Origin: Xylogone sp. PMI_703
Lineage: Eukaryota; Ascomycota; Leotiomycetes
Assembly: GCA_021399445.1 (NCBI GenBank)
Contig: JAJTUQ010000001.1
Coordinates: 6,882,001 to 6,946,000 of the forward strand
Direction: 5' to 3'
DNA length: 64,000 nucleotides
Shown here: one piece after another, positions 46,962 through 59,600 of the stretch
Layout: each line of letters starts with the position of its first letter
Position numbering within the stretch: the first letter of the stretch is position 1
Notes under the pieces: generated by a model
What the model was told of the DNA's origin: nothing
What the model saw: only the letters and a program-made list of their open reading frames with translations
Database searches by the model: none
Made by a program: the position numbers and the translations under genes

Positions 46962-47010
46962 TCAACGGGGGTAAAAAAGTGTTGCTGTTCAGCAAAACGT
47001 CAACGGGGGG
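46962..47010. repeat. direct repeat TCAACGGGGG, two copies
   Basis: Copies at 46962-46971 and 47000-47009 are 28 bp apart, close to the NLR stop codon. They may be scars of an inserted element; nothing larger is visible. Confidence 0.6.
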
Positions 47011-47130
47011 TCAGAGAAACTTTTACACAAGTTCAAGAAGGGTAAATAAGGTTAATTCAAGCATATTTTACTTATGTTAGATTCATATAACTAATAAATT
47101 TTTAATTTAAAAGAGTAATGTATATTGGAT

Positions 47131-47172
47131 CGGATTCGAATTTGCTCAAAATCCGATTCGAACCGATTCAAA
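47131..47172. repeat. three copies of a CNGATTCRAA motif
   Basis: CGGATTCGAA at 47131, CCGATTCGAA at 47153 and CCGATTCAAA at 47163 differ by one or two bases. The cores are near-palindromic (TTCGAA). Origin unknown. Confidence 0.6.
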
Positions 47173-48282
47173 CGGAGCCTTATTCGCCAGTCAGAACATC
47201 CTGCAAAAAGGAGGTTAAGATGGTGGGAAAATTGGATTCAATTTGGTGGAACATAGAAGTCGAATCACTAATGGGCTAGAAGAATGGAGATATGTCACTG
47301 TCGACATGCCAATGGTCGAGCAAAGAGCCCTAGCACAGAAATCTTGCGGCCCGTCAAGCTACTGTAAGAAAGCTTGAGAACTTTAAAGTCACGACCAATA
47401 GAACCGCCCCGTTTCACACATGTACTATATTTCACACTACACAGTATCACCGAAGCAAAGGCCCAAAAGGTACCACTTGTCACGGCAAAGCAGAGTTATT
47501 GCTTTTCCGTCATAGTTATATGGGGTCATGCATGCAGTTCCGGGCTGAGAGAGCCAAGTTCAACTTGGCATGCAACTTATCCCGGCCGCTCACCACAATC
47601 AGATCACAACTTCACAATAGATGCAGATAGTAATTTTGATGTTTGTTGCTCGGGAGTTCATAGAAGGGCACCGGCAACACGCATATATCTTAATACCACT
47701 GGTGATTTACGACTACTCTGAGGAATTGAATCTCAGATTTCTACAATTCATGGCTGTTACGAAGTTGCTTCGGTCGGATATGCCTTGCATTAGGCTTCTA
47801 AATAGTTTCTAGAACTATTGCCTCTTTCCTTTCGTGGACCAGGGCATATGCACTATGCAGGATGTTGGGTTCCCGCATGCTTGTATGTGTTCCTGAACGC
47901 ATACTTAAGCACGTGTATAGTATGTTGAGGGCCATCATAAAGAGTTTGTCAACCAATTAAGTACGACATAATATGAATGACCCTCACTCGTTGTGCGCCT
48001 CTTCAGTATAGATGGGATGAAATCCGCATGGTCGGCTCATAGTATTCATCAGACGTCTTTAATAATATCTGGCCACGCACGTTCTTCATTCACGATCTCT
48101 GCTTGGATCTATTGGACACCCATGAAGCTTTCCATCTGAAATCGCCTGTAATGGGGTTCTTATTTTGTATATATTGAAGAGAGCCGCGGCTTTAGACGCG
48201 GATTCTCTATTCCCCAAACTCTGCAGTCAATTTAAGGTAACCTCATCAGACGATAGGATCTTTGTCTTCTTAATTACCAAAG

Positions 48283-49800
48283 ATGTTGTCCTCTACTGCT
48301 GTCTTCTTGGCCGGTCTCTCTGCCGCTTCCGCATTGAACATCCCTGTGCCCAACACCTCTACGGATGTTGCTGCTATCGCTTCTGAGCTTGCCACTGCTA
48401 CGCCAAAAAGCCCTACATCTAGTGTAGAAGGCAAAGTTTTCAACCGATTTGTCACTATCATGATGGAAAATACCAACTTTGCATCCGCTGCTGGCGATCG
48501 TAAGTTGCATCTTTATGTGAGATATATTGAGAATCTAATTTAGGCATTTACTCTAGCCAATATGAAGCTCCTTGCGGCCCAGGGTCTCACTCTCACAAAC
48601 TACTACGGCGTGACCCATCCATCTGAGCCTAACTATTGTGCCAGCTTCGGTGGCGATTACTTTGGCATGGATAATGATAATTTCAACCAAATTCCGGCCA
48701 ACGTTTCCAATATTTGGGATATCCTGGAATATAAGGGTATTTCTTTTGCCACATACCAAGAGAACCTGCCATATACTGGTTTTGAAGGTCTGAAGTATAT
48801 CAATCCCGGCTCCGGTGCCAACAACTACCTACGAAAACACAACCCCACAGTCTTATTCAATAGCAATGCCGAAAAGCAAAATAGACTAAATGTGATGAAG
48901 GACTTTGAAGCCTTCAGACACGATCTCGCAAACAATGCTCTTCCTCAGCATATGTTTATTACGCCCAACATGCTGAATGATGCACATGATACTTCAATTA
49001 CCTACGGAGCGGATTGGTTATATACCTTTGTTCAACCCCTTTTGAATGACAAACATTTCATGAACAAGACCCTACTCCTTATCAATTTCGATGAGTCAGG
49101 AAGCCCACATGCCTCGCCAAACAGAGTGATGAGCATTATTCTTTCTGATATTCTACCAGACGAATTGGTTGGTGCTACTGACGACAGTGTTTATACTCAC
49201 TATTCTTGTCTTTCAACAGTTGAGGCTAATTGGGATCTGGATACCTTGGGTAGATGGGACGTTGCTGCCAATGTTTTCAAGTTTGTGGCTGATGTTACAG
49301 GCGATGTTGTCCGTCCACCTCAAATCCCTCTTGGAGAGTTTTTCCTCAACCAGTCCTATCCCGGGCCTTTTGCCAAATCACTCCTTGGCCCAATGCCTGT
49401 TCCAAATACGTCTTTGAACATCAATGGACGCAAGGTGTTTCATGACGTTGTTGACCAATGGAGACACCTTCAGGAGTGTACAGCATATGATGCTGATAGT
49501 GTTGTCCCACCAGATGGGGTAAGATATCCAAAGGCTGTCCCATCTTCCTGCGCTACACAGAACCCAGAGCCTCTTCCGGCAACTACTCCAGCTCCTCAGA
49601 GCTGCAGCTCTAATAACTGTTTACGCCAGCTCAAGGATTCCCGCTACTCTAGCAAGGCATCTGCTTTCTGCTCCACTTATACTACGGCTGTCAACACCGT
49701 TGCTAGCATGATTCCGGACTACCTCGGAAACTGCAATGGTTCGCCCAGCGCTGTTAGTTCCGCTTGCTCCTGCTTGTCAGCCACTCCTACGGCTGCATAA
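48283..49800 (+). CDS. secreted acid phosphatase/phosphoesterase family protein
   Basis: Exons 48283-48499 and 48557-49800 encode 486 residues. A signal peptide of about 17 residues (MLSSTAVFLAGLSAASA) is followed by RFVTIMMENTNFASAAGD, then THPSEPNYCASFGGDYFG, the conserved metal-binding core of the phosphoesterase family that includes fungal PHO-type acid phosphatases and phospholipase C-like enzymes. The start of the mature domain (E and N of MENTN), the PSEPNY segment and FDESG near 270 supply metal ligands. Several N-x-T/S sites fit secretion. The family releases phosphate or cleaves phosphoesters outside the cell. After residue 420 there is an extra Cys-rich tail with about eight cysteines (SCSSNNCLRQL to SSACSCL), a module I recall at the ends of other secreted fungal enzymes. 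Confidence 0.9.
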
Positions 49801-50456
49801 ACTACTTTTATGTTCCAACACAAATAATGTTGGAGAGGTCTGCGTTTAAGCCCTTCCTTGCTTCTCTTCTTCTACAGGAAATGTGTGACACTTACAAGAA
49901 CTGGGATGGCCTGCCGAAATCCGATATTGAAAATTCCATGTAGCAAATCTTTTATCTTCAATAATTCCACTTCAATTCCACATTACAGAGTAAACAGAGC
50001 GAGATTCGTTTAAGTAAATCGCTGATACTACGATTGGAAACATTACCAAGTACTTGGCTTGCACAAAGGACGACCTTCAAGGTCGTATGGTAATTTCTCG
50101 AAGCTTTTTATGCAGCCTAGGGCCTAGATTGTGCAACATTCCTAAAGGACTTTGATATCTCGTTGTATATATGAAGGGTAGTTTTAGCCTCAGAGCAAAC
50201 ATCCTCCGTCTTGTAAGAGCCTTACTGGCTGAGAGCAACATAAGTGGGTATGAAATAATTTCGGAGATTTCTCGGGTCCGAATTCTGATTACGTAATTAT
50301 GATGACGAGGCTTGCGTTCACGATAAAGGGGAAAAGGTGAACATCAGAAGACTCAAGAATCACCCAATTCAGTAGCCACGATACTCTGAATGAAGTCCCA
50401 CAATATTGGATCCAAAATGCTCATATAGCAAAATTCCACATTTAAATCTAGATGAG
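49801..50456. other. intergenic
   Basis: This is the 3' flank of the phosphoesterase and the promoter of the next gene. The open frame of the next gene extends 17 codons upstream of 50457 without an ATG. No other feature was seen. Confidence 0.5.
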
Positions 50457-52430
50457 ATGGAGGCCTATTCTGGCCATCCGATTTTAAATCGGGAGACTGA
50501 TCCCCCGCATTCGCAGCAGGATGAGCGATTCCGAATATCTCGCAAGCCAGTGCATACGGGGTTGAGGAGAGAACCAAGTCCAAATCCACAATATGTAAAG
50601 GCGAATCAGCCAGGTCTTGATTCGAAAAGTGTACCAGTGGAGAAAATGAGAAATTTGGGCCTTATGAGTACATCGTCCGAGTCTGCCGCTCCTCCCAGGC
50701 TTCCACCACGCCCAAACGCGAAGATGGACATCGATATTCCAACATCAATCACAGGTCTACAGCCTCAGTTGAGTCCAAGACCTATAACAGCGCATTCTAC
50801 CTTTGGCTCTACCTCATCAGCTACATTCCCTTTGATGAGCTCATCCACAAAAACAACACTAGATTCCTCCAAGTCATCGAAATCCTCAGCATCATCTTTT
50901 GCGTTGTCAGCATATCAAGAGGCCCGACATTTTGCAGGTGGCCTTATATCGCATCCTTTTGAATCCACTAAGGACTACAGCATTCTCAGGCATTCTCATG
51001 GTCTAGTATTCTATAAGGGAGATTCTACTAACATCGCGATCTCCATTTTCGCCAAAGATCGAATTCCTGCAGATCGATCCATATGGCTCCAAAGCAAAGG
51101 TTGGACCGGGAAGATAGGAATGCGAACCAAGTCGTTATTTGGTGCTAACGATGATTGGTTGAACGTGACTCCTGCAATGAATGTTGCAGTGGAGCAACTT
51201 AAACCTACGAATGAGCGAGCGTGGCAACGAGATATTTCTCGGTTCAAGAAAAAGGCCAAAGGCCATAAACGTGAGAAGCATATACTTCGAGAAACAGATA
51301 TTGTCTGCATCCCAGCTGATGCCGGTGATGGGTATTTCCAGCTTGTGCTCTGTACTGGGGAGAGGAAAAAAGTACTGTGTCGAAGTCCGGTCTTTCGTGT
51401 AATATCCACTTCGAGTGACCCTAGCTCCGTTAGGGGAGCGAGTCTAAGTACGCTGCCTCTTGAGCTTGGTGCTATGGCAGTTGCAACGTACACCCAAGGA
51501 ACAGTTAGCACAGTGATATCTCCAGTGACAGAGGCCGTACAGGCCCAAATAGAGCGTTATATGCCGTCATGGTGGAAGGTACAGGCTGCCACTACAGCAT
51601 ACGATATGAGTGGAGCATCTGATAGGGTTGGTTCTACACTGGACCAGTTTCAACAACGCTACGATCAAGCCCTGGATGGGTCTTTCATGCAGGCTGGAGA
51701 GGCAGAGCTCGTGATGGAGCAGGGTCCTATGCCTCCTTATCCATTCCGTTTTGTAATAAAAGGAGAGCTTATGAAGGACGAGACTAACCCTTCGAGTCTA
51801 CCTATTATGCACTCAACTAAGTTTTCGGAAGACGTGAACAGGAAGCTGCGTGGGTTCTATTTCGGCTGGGCTCGCATTGCAAAGAAGGATAAGAAAGCGG
51901 CAGCTACGGATGGAGAGCCATGGTGCCAAGCAATAGTATCAGTGCTTTCCCTGGATGCCTCACAATTAGGATATGCCAGTGTTACGGCAGCTAGTAAGAA
52001 ATACCTTACACTCCGGCTGATTCAGGATTTTGAAGACGTCCCGCTTGGACTAAACGAATTTGAAATTCGGTTGATGGGTTTTATTCGACCAGATGAACCT
52101 TCTCAGCGTGCTACACTGGCTAAAGGTCTACAAGCAGGAGATCAAGCCGCTGTAGAAGCTGCTATGCTTGCGGAAGCCAGCGACATTGAAATGGCACAGT
52201 CAGTCCTAGACCATCCAGCCTGGAGTCCAGAAATCATAGTTCAAAGTAGTAGTCTACAAGAGGAGAAGCCAGGACTACTACAGAGAATTGGTTCAGGATA
52301 TGCAGAGACAAGGTTGAAGATGCAGAAGCAAATGGATCGGGTACCCTTACATAAACTTGGAGTGAGATTGCCAATCGATGAGATGGAAGAGAGAGGAATG
52401 ATTCCTAACGGGTATTACGTCGTGAGATGA
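50457..52430 (+). CDS. conserved fungal protein of unknown function
   Basis: A single exon of 657 residues. The first 150 residues are disordered, Pro/Ser-rich, with LPPRP, a possible SH3-binding site, and a Ser run. A conserved-looking block follows from HFAGGLISHPFESTKDYSILRHSHG through VFYKGDSTNIAISIF. Then come a Lys-rich segment, a weakly hydrophobic region (LPLELGAMAVATYTQG), and a second folded part with WCQAIVSVLSLD and YLTLRLIQDFEDVP. The end, GVRLPIDEMEERGMIPNGYYVV, is distinctive. I recall close relatives in most Pezizomycotina, some machine-annotated as LipA/NB-ARC proteins, but no P-loop or radical-SAM cysteines are visible, so I assign no function. The start is the first ATG in frame. 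Confidence 0.75.
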   Translation: MEAYSGHPILNRETDPPHSQQDERFRISRKPVHTGLRREPSPNPQYVKANQPGLDSKSVPVEKMRNLGLMSTSSESAAPPRLPPRPNAKMDIDIPTSITGLQPQLSPRPITAHSTFGSTSSATFPLMSSSTKTTLDSSKSSKSSASSFALSAYQEARHFAGGLISHPFESTKDYSILRHSHGLVFYKGDSTNIAISIFAKDRIPADRSIWLQSKGWTGKIGMRTKSLFGANDDWLNVTPAMNVAVEQLKPTNERAWQRDISRFKKKAKGHKREKHILRETDIVCIPADAGDGYFQLVLCTGERKKVLCRSPVFRVISTSSDPSSVRGASLSTLPLELGAMAVATYTQGTVSTVISPVTEAVQAQIERYMPSWWKVQAATTAYDMSGASDRVGSTLDQFQQRYDQALDGSFMQAGEAELVMEQGPMPPYPFRFVIKGELMKDETNPSSLPIMHSTKFSEDVNRKLRGFYFGWARIAKKDKKAAATDGEPWCQAIVSVLSLDASQLGYASVTAASKKYLTLRLIQDFEDVPLGLNEFEIRLMGFIRPDEPSQRATLAKGLQAGDQAAVEAAMLAEASDIEMAQSVLDHPAWSPEIIVQSSSLQEEKPGLLQRIGSGYAETRLKMQKQMDRVPLHKLGVRLPIDEMEERGMIPNGYYVVR

Positions 52431-54379
52431 TGAGGCACGACGAAGTTAATTGTTTGCGTTAAGGTCAAGCTTTTTCAAGGTAGTTTTGAAAAGTTGGAAA
52501 AGATGTTCTAGAGAGCGATACCGAACCATGGTATGTTAAGACTAGGTGGTGATTGAGTGCTATTAAAGATTGCGACGCCACCACCCCAATGCATCCTACG
52601 AGCATGGCACAAGCAATTTCTGTTGTATTTTACTTGTAATGTCTACATGGTCTAATTATTCTGTTCTAATGTTGTAATTACGAAAGTTTTATATTAATCA
52701 TTAAGAAATTGTGGTCGGCCGGAATGTCTCATTCCCCTTTCGTACACCACAGCCTTGAGGAAAATTGGAGATTGCAAAGCCAGGAACAATTGAGGGCATT
52801 TGCTGGTAAATAAGGATTACTCACATTGCTTTTGCCACTGGGTAACAAGATCTAATAGGGTCCACTAAATCGCTGCTCTCCGATACCCGAAGATGTCTCA
52901 GTCTTGATGCGGTCTAGATCCTGCCGCCGAAATACGGCTCGCTTTCTACCAAGATTCACAAGCTGACAAGACTCAAGCAATTCCCGTTGGTAGTCACGAA
53001 GCTCTTGACTACTAACTGATGACGTAGAACAATATCTACCCTCTGCCATTAATGAGAGCCAACAATAATGGATCTCCTTCACGAGCAGCTCAGCATCAGG
53101 GCTGAGAGCGCCAAGCTCCTCTCTCCGCGCTTCGCCAACTCTCCGGGGCAATTCTGTTGATCAATGACCCAGCCGATGAGAGGGTCCTCCAATTGCGCAA
53201 TCTGCATGTTCCGAAATCTCCGGAGTCCATTGTAAGGTTCTTAAGCAGAGGAAGTGGGGAGCTGCATCCTGAAATGGGGAGCTGAAAAAGAAGAGAGAGG
53301 TTCTTTAAGCGGCTCCAATCCCGCCCTTCACAGTGCGTAACTATAGTGCCGAGACATTTCCTTTCGGAAAAGAAGATTTCTTCCATACATCAATTGTTCC
53401 TGGACAGTATAGCTTTTTCTGAGCTCGAGTCTTTGAAGTAATATGAGACTGTTTTAGCCATCTTCAGCTAAATGTCGCGTGTTCATTCCGCTTGAAAGGA
53501 TGGTTCAAGACGATAACCAAGCTGAATAGTAGAGTGTCAATCTGAGAGAGAATTTTGACTCTTCCAAAGTCTTCCAGGCCAGAGGAAAAAGGAACTAATT
53601 CTCATTTGGTGAGGTCTCGTAGAACAATAGTGAACCTTTACAAGCATAAGATATTTGGTACAGTGTCTTACTTACACTACGTCGTGTAAATCAGTGGCTT
53701 GGTGATTAGACCAAAGCATTTGATTGGCTAGTACTGCTCAAGTGAATACTCTTGATGGATATAGACAGAAGCCCCCGATACACGAACTCGGACGATGACT
53801 TCAGCAACATCTATTAGAGCAGGCATATCAAAACACACTACTATTTCACGAAGAGACTTCTGGCCGTTGATCATATACTCAACGGCTTCAAGGGAGCCAT
53901 GATTCACATTACGCACATATACCAAGCACCCTGAAGACCCTAGAGCTGTTTACTCGAACGGACCGCAGGGTTAGGCCGGCCTAGTTTACCATCACAAGCT
54001 AAAATGATAACTCTAAGTTCAAAATAGCATCTTGCCATTACTAGAAGTAGTTTAGTTCTGTTCCCGATCTTTACCATGATGCAGTATCGAATGATGGTTG
54101 CATTGAAAGCCACCGCCTCTGGCTTATGTTGGCGCCTCGGTTGCTGAAGTACAAGACTTAGTCACGACAAACGGGGCCGAGATGGAAGAAGCTATGGAAT
54201 ACGAGCTGGGCTGAATATGGTCGGCATAGACTTTGCTAGAATATACTCATTAAGTACTTATATAGGGTGTTCATCATTATACCAATTCTCGTTCTTAATC
54301 ACTTCCAACTCTATGAGTTCTAGGATCCTGTCCTTTCCTTCCATTTTTGCTGTATAATTTTATATACATCTAATTAAGC
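52431..54379. other. gene-poor region, possible relics
   Basis: No clear gene in 1.95 kb. On the minus strand a 100-codon stretch at 52852-53151 (TTG-led, no ATG nearby; contains REELGALSPDAELLVKEIHY) and an ATG frame at 53096-53386 overlap in different frames and have protein-like composition. They may be pieces of one broken gene, but no family is recognised. The last 200 bp are the aquaporin promoter. Confidence 0.35.
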
Positions 54380-55728
54380 ATGGCGAATAAAGTGGACAGT
54401 GCAGATACTGCCCCTCTTGCCAATGGCAACCACAATGGCAACCACAATGGTAGTGCACCTCTTCCAACTTTACGGTCTGTTCAGACTGTTAGGCAGGAGG
54501 TTGGCTCAGGTCAACACTGTAAGATTATCATTGCACTTTTATAAAAAGCTGGCTAACAACATATTTAATGAAGATATTGTGACAATGGTACGACTAGATG
54601 GGTCTCAACACAACTGAGTTATCATTAATGCTTTTTTAGTTGGGAGAATTTTTCGGAACGGTCCTATTCCTGTTCTTTGCCTACGCCGGAGTACAAGTGG
54701 GCAAGACCGCCCTAGGCGGTAATCCCTCAACTACAGGCGAATACTTGGTATTTCTTCTTTTCGGAGCCATTAGCTTCGGTGCAAGTCTTGCTATCAATGT
54801 CTGGATATTCTACCGAGTGAGCGGTGGGCTGTTCAATCCCGCTGTGAGTTTTACTCAGGATTATATACGGACATACACATAATGCTAACATTGTAAAGGT
54901 CACATTTGCTTTCGTCATAACTGGATTAATGCATCCTATCAAGTATGTGGCCCTTCTTTATAGTTACAGATTTACATCAACTAGTAGCTAATATCAAATA
55001 TCAAATAGGGGAGTCATGATATTCATAACCCAGCTGATAGCTGGAATCGTCGCTGCTGCACTCATTTCTGCTTTAACACCTGGGCCTCTCAGTGTTGCAA
55101 ATAGCCTCGGCCGTACGTGCTTAATACCACAGTGTTACAACTGTTATACTAACGCCTTCTCTAAAAGCTCATGTCAATATCGCCCAAGGATTATTTATGG
55201 AAATGTTCCTTACTGCCGAGTTGATCCTTGCGATATTTATGGTAAGTTCTATACCTTATCAAGGACATAATGTATCCCATTGGCTAACATCTCCACTAGC
55301 TTGCTGTTGAAAAGGTTAGATCTTCCAATCAAATCTCAGCACTGACTGTTTTACTTATTTCTTTTAACTAGCACCGAGGTACCTACCTTGCACCAATTGG
55401 GATTGGCATCGCATTGTTCATGGGCCACATAGTTGGTATCTATTTCACTGGCGCTGGGCTCAATCCTGCAAGATCTTTGGGCCCTGCCGTTGTCCAACGC
55501 ACCTTCCCTGGCTACTTCTGGATCTACTGTAAGTTGGAATAAAGCTATATATCGTTTGAATTCCAATCTGACTATCAAATAGGGGTCGGTCCTGGATTGG
55601 GTGCTCTTCTCGCCTCAGCCGTGTACAAGCTTCTGCTTTTCCTCCAATATGAAACGGCAAATCCAGACCAGGATCGGGACAGCCCGACTCTCACTCCTCT
55701 GCGGAGTGGATCAAATGATATTGTCTAA
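54380..55728 (+). CDS. aquaporin (MIP family channel)
   Basis: Nine exons, 54380-54518, 54574-54587, 54640-54843, 54899-54942, 55009-55112, 55168-55241, 55300-55314, 55372-55528 and 55583-55728, encode 298 residues. Six hydrophobic helices are evident. Helix 1 starts [17 protein letters not shown]; the first pore motif is GGLFNPAV with N117-P118-A119, split by intron 3, and the second is GAGLNPARS with N229-P230-A231. The Arg after the second NPA and the family length indicate a water channel, possibly also small solutes. Exons 2 (14 nt) and 7 (15 nt) are micro-exons needed to keep frame and helix continuity. The N-terminus holds a 12-bp repeat encoding NGNH units; the C-terminus is hydrophilic. 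Most donors are GTAAGT or GTACG forms. Confidence 0.92.
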
Positions 55729-56677
55729 GGGACAAAAGGCCTCGGGCGCTATTCTGGTAACCCATCCAGCAGCGAGGATCTTCGACTACTATTCATTTTA
55801 GGATAGATCTCGAATCGCAATACTCTAAGATATTGCAATTCATTTTACAGAGACTGCATTCACTAACATATGATGAATTCGTCTCATCTTACTGTACAAC
55901 AGCTGGGAAATTATGGCGATTGCGTATATGCCGGCGGCCAAATTGTATTAGCATTCGGAGAGATAATTGGGAGAAAAATATCAGTATGGTTTGTTACTTA
56001 GTAAATAGGTAATACTAAAATGGTCATCTTACCATTTTATACTGAAAAATAAATAGAATTGTTATATTCTCCTGCACCGGTCCCTGATCCTATACTGCAT
56101 TCTCTTATACATCCCCGTAATAACTCACTGCCCAGAAATTACTGAAAAGCTATTGGTCAATGATAGTAAATACTAGAATGGGTTCACCTAGATACTATGT
56201 TTCAAATTGATCTTGGATCTCTGTTATACATAGTTTTCAATTTTTAAATGTGGATATTCTAGGCTAGTTATGGTTTCCCAACCTGTGTTCCAAAAAGACC
56301 CCGTTCACCACCTTGTGTCAGTAAAGGAATAATGCGGAATGATAGCTATAAAAGCAGTGTCTGGGCATTGTATCTAGATTAAACAGCCGATATAGTAACT
56401 GTAGTTGATGGTTGTGTCGCATAGGGTATGTTCCTGTGTACTTCAACTCATGCGTTATGATGACTTATCCCTCTCCTTTGACTTAAGATACCAGTAGCAG
56501 GCCCTCTTTAAAGCTGATGAACCGTCTCATCATCTCAATTAAACTTCTTGAATATTCAAAGCCGCAATTTCATTGTTATCATACAATTTATCCTACAAAC
56601 CGAAACCGTCCCAGTGGATATCAATTATTAATATGCTCATAATATACCCCCTTAGATACACCTTATTACTCAAGAAC
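55729..56677. other. convergent intergenic region
   Basis: This lies between the 3' ends of the aquaporin and the Ppo gene. A 30-codon stretch near 55910-56000 faintly resembles an MFS loop but is too short to call. Otherwise it is AT-rich. Confidence 0.45.
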
Positions 56678-59600
56678 TTATTCATCATATTCCAAAGTTA
56701 AGGTGCTTGGAATGGGCGACTCATTCGCATTCGCATCCAGATATTGTCTCATTTTTACTCCAGCAAATTCATGCTCCACAATTGAGAAATGACCCTGACT
56801 TCCTGCTGCTCTTCGAACATTCTTAAGCTTGAAGACTTCCCTCAGCGTAGCGGCAAGGGAACAACCAACCAATCTCGCTCCAAAACAGAAGTGCATTCCG
56901 TGACCCAAGAGAGTATAGGCTGAGAATGGACGATGCGGGTCTAGTTTCTCTGGGTTAGGGAACGCAGCTGGATCCATAGCTGCCTTGGAAGTTGCAACCA
57001 GGATAGTTTGTCCAGCTTTGATGTGGATTGGCCCACGAGCACCGTCTATGACTGTGACATCCTTGGCTGCAACACGGGGCAGGCCAGGAACCACACCTGC
57101 ATGTCGCATGCCCTCAAATACGAAACCTTGTAGCTCTCTCTCGGAAGCAGCATCATCCATATTGGCTAGCTCAATGATACGAGCCTTGTACTCCTCATAT
57201 CCTTCACTTAGGAAGAGGTCTATAAGCAAAGAAGCCTGCTGGGTAATATTACCGGCAACTGGAGCTCCCATGCCAATGCAATCACCTACCATATCACCGA
57301 TAGGCAAGCCTGTTTCGATGAGAGCATGGTAGAGTCTATCGGCGTCAGGACCGACTTCAAAGGCGCTACCTTTTGCCAGCCAATCTACTACCTTCTCTGT
57401 AACACCCTGTTGAGTCTTGAGATGGGCTTCAAAGATTTCTCGCAGGATTGGAGCGGCTTTTGTTGCTCCGTCCCTCAGTTTCCATTCGTTGGCAGGAATA
57501 ATATTGAAGCTTTGGTACATGAATAAAACTAGGTAAATCATGAAAGCTTCAGGTACAGAGAGCAAGCCATGAGGATTCTTTTCTGTCTTGAGAGGAATTG
57601 CAAACCTCTCTGCAAGCCAGAGAATTGGGGTTACGTTCGTAACGTCTCGCACGATATCGATTGCTCTTCTCGTGCTGTTGGAGTATTTCAGCGACTTTTC
57701 CTTAATGAGTCTGGAGACGTTGCTTCTGAAGAAGTTGGTGACATTGCGCTCAAATCCCTCCTCAAAGAACACTTTGTGAAGTATGCTAGATCGAGGATCG
57801 TGTCGTTTGGCATCATCCCACCCAATCATGAAATCATGGTTGTCGGTACATTCTCGAATTGCTTTTTGATACATGACCCTGAACGTCTCTCTATCTTCGA
57901 ACACTTTCTTACAACCCTCCTGGGTGTGAATTCCCAGGACTTCATTATCATTAGGTGGTCTCTCTAAGTCGTAAAGTTCGATCACCTTGTTGTCTCGTAA
58001 TATTTCCTTGGCTGCCTCAGGAGTGTAGAATGGAAGGAGCACGTATGGTGATGTACCGGTCCACGCGCCTGGAAGAGCGTTAAAGAGCAAATTTGGCAAC
58101 ATGCCTCCGTATGCGCCTGGAGGAAGAGAACCAATTTTAGCCAACCCCCAGTTTGTCAGCGTGGTGCTGTTGAGATCGTAGCTGAGGAATCGATCACCTC
58201 TGACGAGAGCGACCGCGTCATCTAGTATACCACGTCCAGTGGTCTGGCCAGGGCAGACACCACTTCCAGGCATTGCAGGCTTCGTGACCTCAGCCATCAG
58301 ACCCGGATATAACTCAAGGTTGTCGATATGACCATATAGCAACTCTGCGGCTCTAGCGGTTTCCTTATCTGGATTCCAGTCCTCAAAGCTCTTATATGGC
58401 TTTAGGTTAAGATATCGGCGGAATCTATCCAGAAAGAGATTAGAAGTGGAATCAAAATTGATCGGTTTAAGCTCCTGTGCGGTACTTACTCGTTCATGGT
58501 GCAAACATTGAAGGCATTTCTGGCCTGTAGCTGGCCTAAGATGTCAACCACCTTCATACTAGCTGGAGTGCCGTGTGCACCGAACGCATGAGCAGGTTCA
58601 TCAATGCAACTCTTTATAATCTCTGCAATCTCCGCGTCCTTGAATCTTCCATCGGCGCCTCTTTGGAGACCTCCGAAGGTCCATTCTTTGGCAGGAGTTG
58701 ACATGAGTTTGTGTCCCTGGACTTTCATGACTTTCTGGAAATCTTCAACAGTCACATCATCGATCGATTTAAGATCGGGAAGTTCTGATCTCAGAACCAT
58801 TTCCATCCACTTATCATCGCCAGCACTTAGTGCAGCATGCCAATGATAGAGGACGGCGAATTCGATCGAAACAACATTACCGGTTCCCCGCTCAACTCGT
58901 TTGCCAGACTGTTTAATTTCGGCACCCAGATTTAGAGACCAAGTTGAATTAGCTCTTGGAGTATTCAAAATAGCTGCAACGTAATCTTTCAGCACTACAG
59001 TAGCAAAGAACCCGACGTTGATATTTCTGGAAAGCTGGAAAATATCCTCATCTTGCCTATGAAACGGTTCATATTGTTAGCGAACTTACCGTACGGTGGA
59101 TATAGTACTCGCAACTCACCATGCTTTTCCCTCGTCGGTGAGCTTGTCCCAGGGTTTATATTTGCCTTCTTCATTGACTGACAGCAGATTCTCGGCAATA
59201 TGATTATGATTTCTTGAGAACATCAACAGCACTGCGATCACGCCTGGTGGCATCATCATGATTCTCTCCGAAGCAATTGAGTCAGGGAAAATCCTCCCAT
59301 TCTGATAAGTTCTTACTCGCTTTTGCTCCTTCTCAGTGTTTCCGTAGAGTGTGCTTAGGTCCACGTAACTGGATGTCTCATTAATAAATGGATCCGATCG
59401 AGATGTTTGGAAGCATTCATGAATAACGACAGTAGCGAATGAGAAGAAAAGTCGGTTCAGGCCTGAAGGATGTGGACGGAATGGGCCACTTCTTTTGAGT
59501 AGCTGATCAAAGACAAGCTCCGGATCCGGAAGGTTAGGTCCTTTCGGCTTTCCTGGAGGGACACTGCGTGAATAGGGCGATCCAGCTTTGCCCATCTCCG

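Larger units (their letters stand above)
46915..48282. other. gene-poor region with small repeats
   Basis: No gene is recognised. Two short repeat groups just after the NLR gene are listed separately. The last 200 bp are the phosphoesterase promoter. Confidence 0.5.

Noticed and set aside
51011..51511. 166-codon frame antisense to the conserved unknown gene
   Set aside because: Shadow of a strong single-exon coding gene on the plus strand.
55903..56000. Stretch reading YAGGQIVLAFGEIIGRK, like a sugar-transporter loop
   Set aside because: Only about 30 codons, and no transporter helices can be found before or after it.
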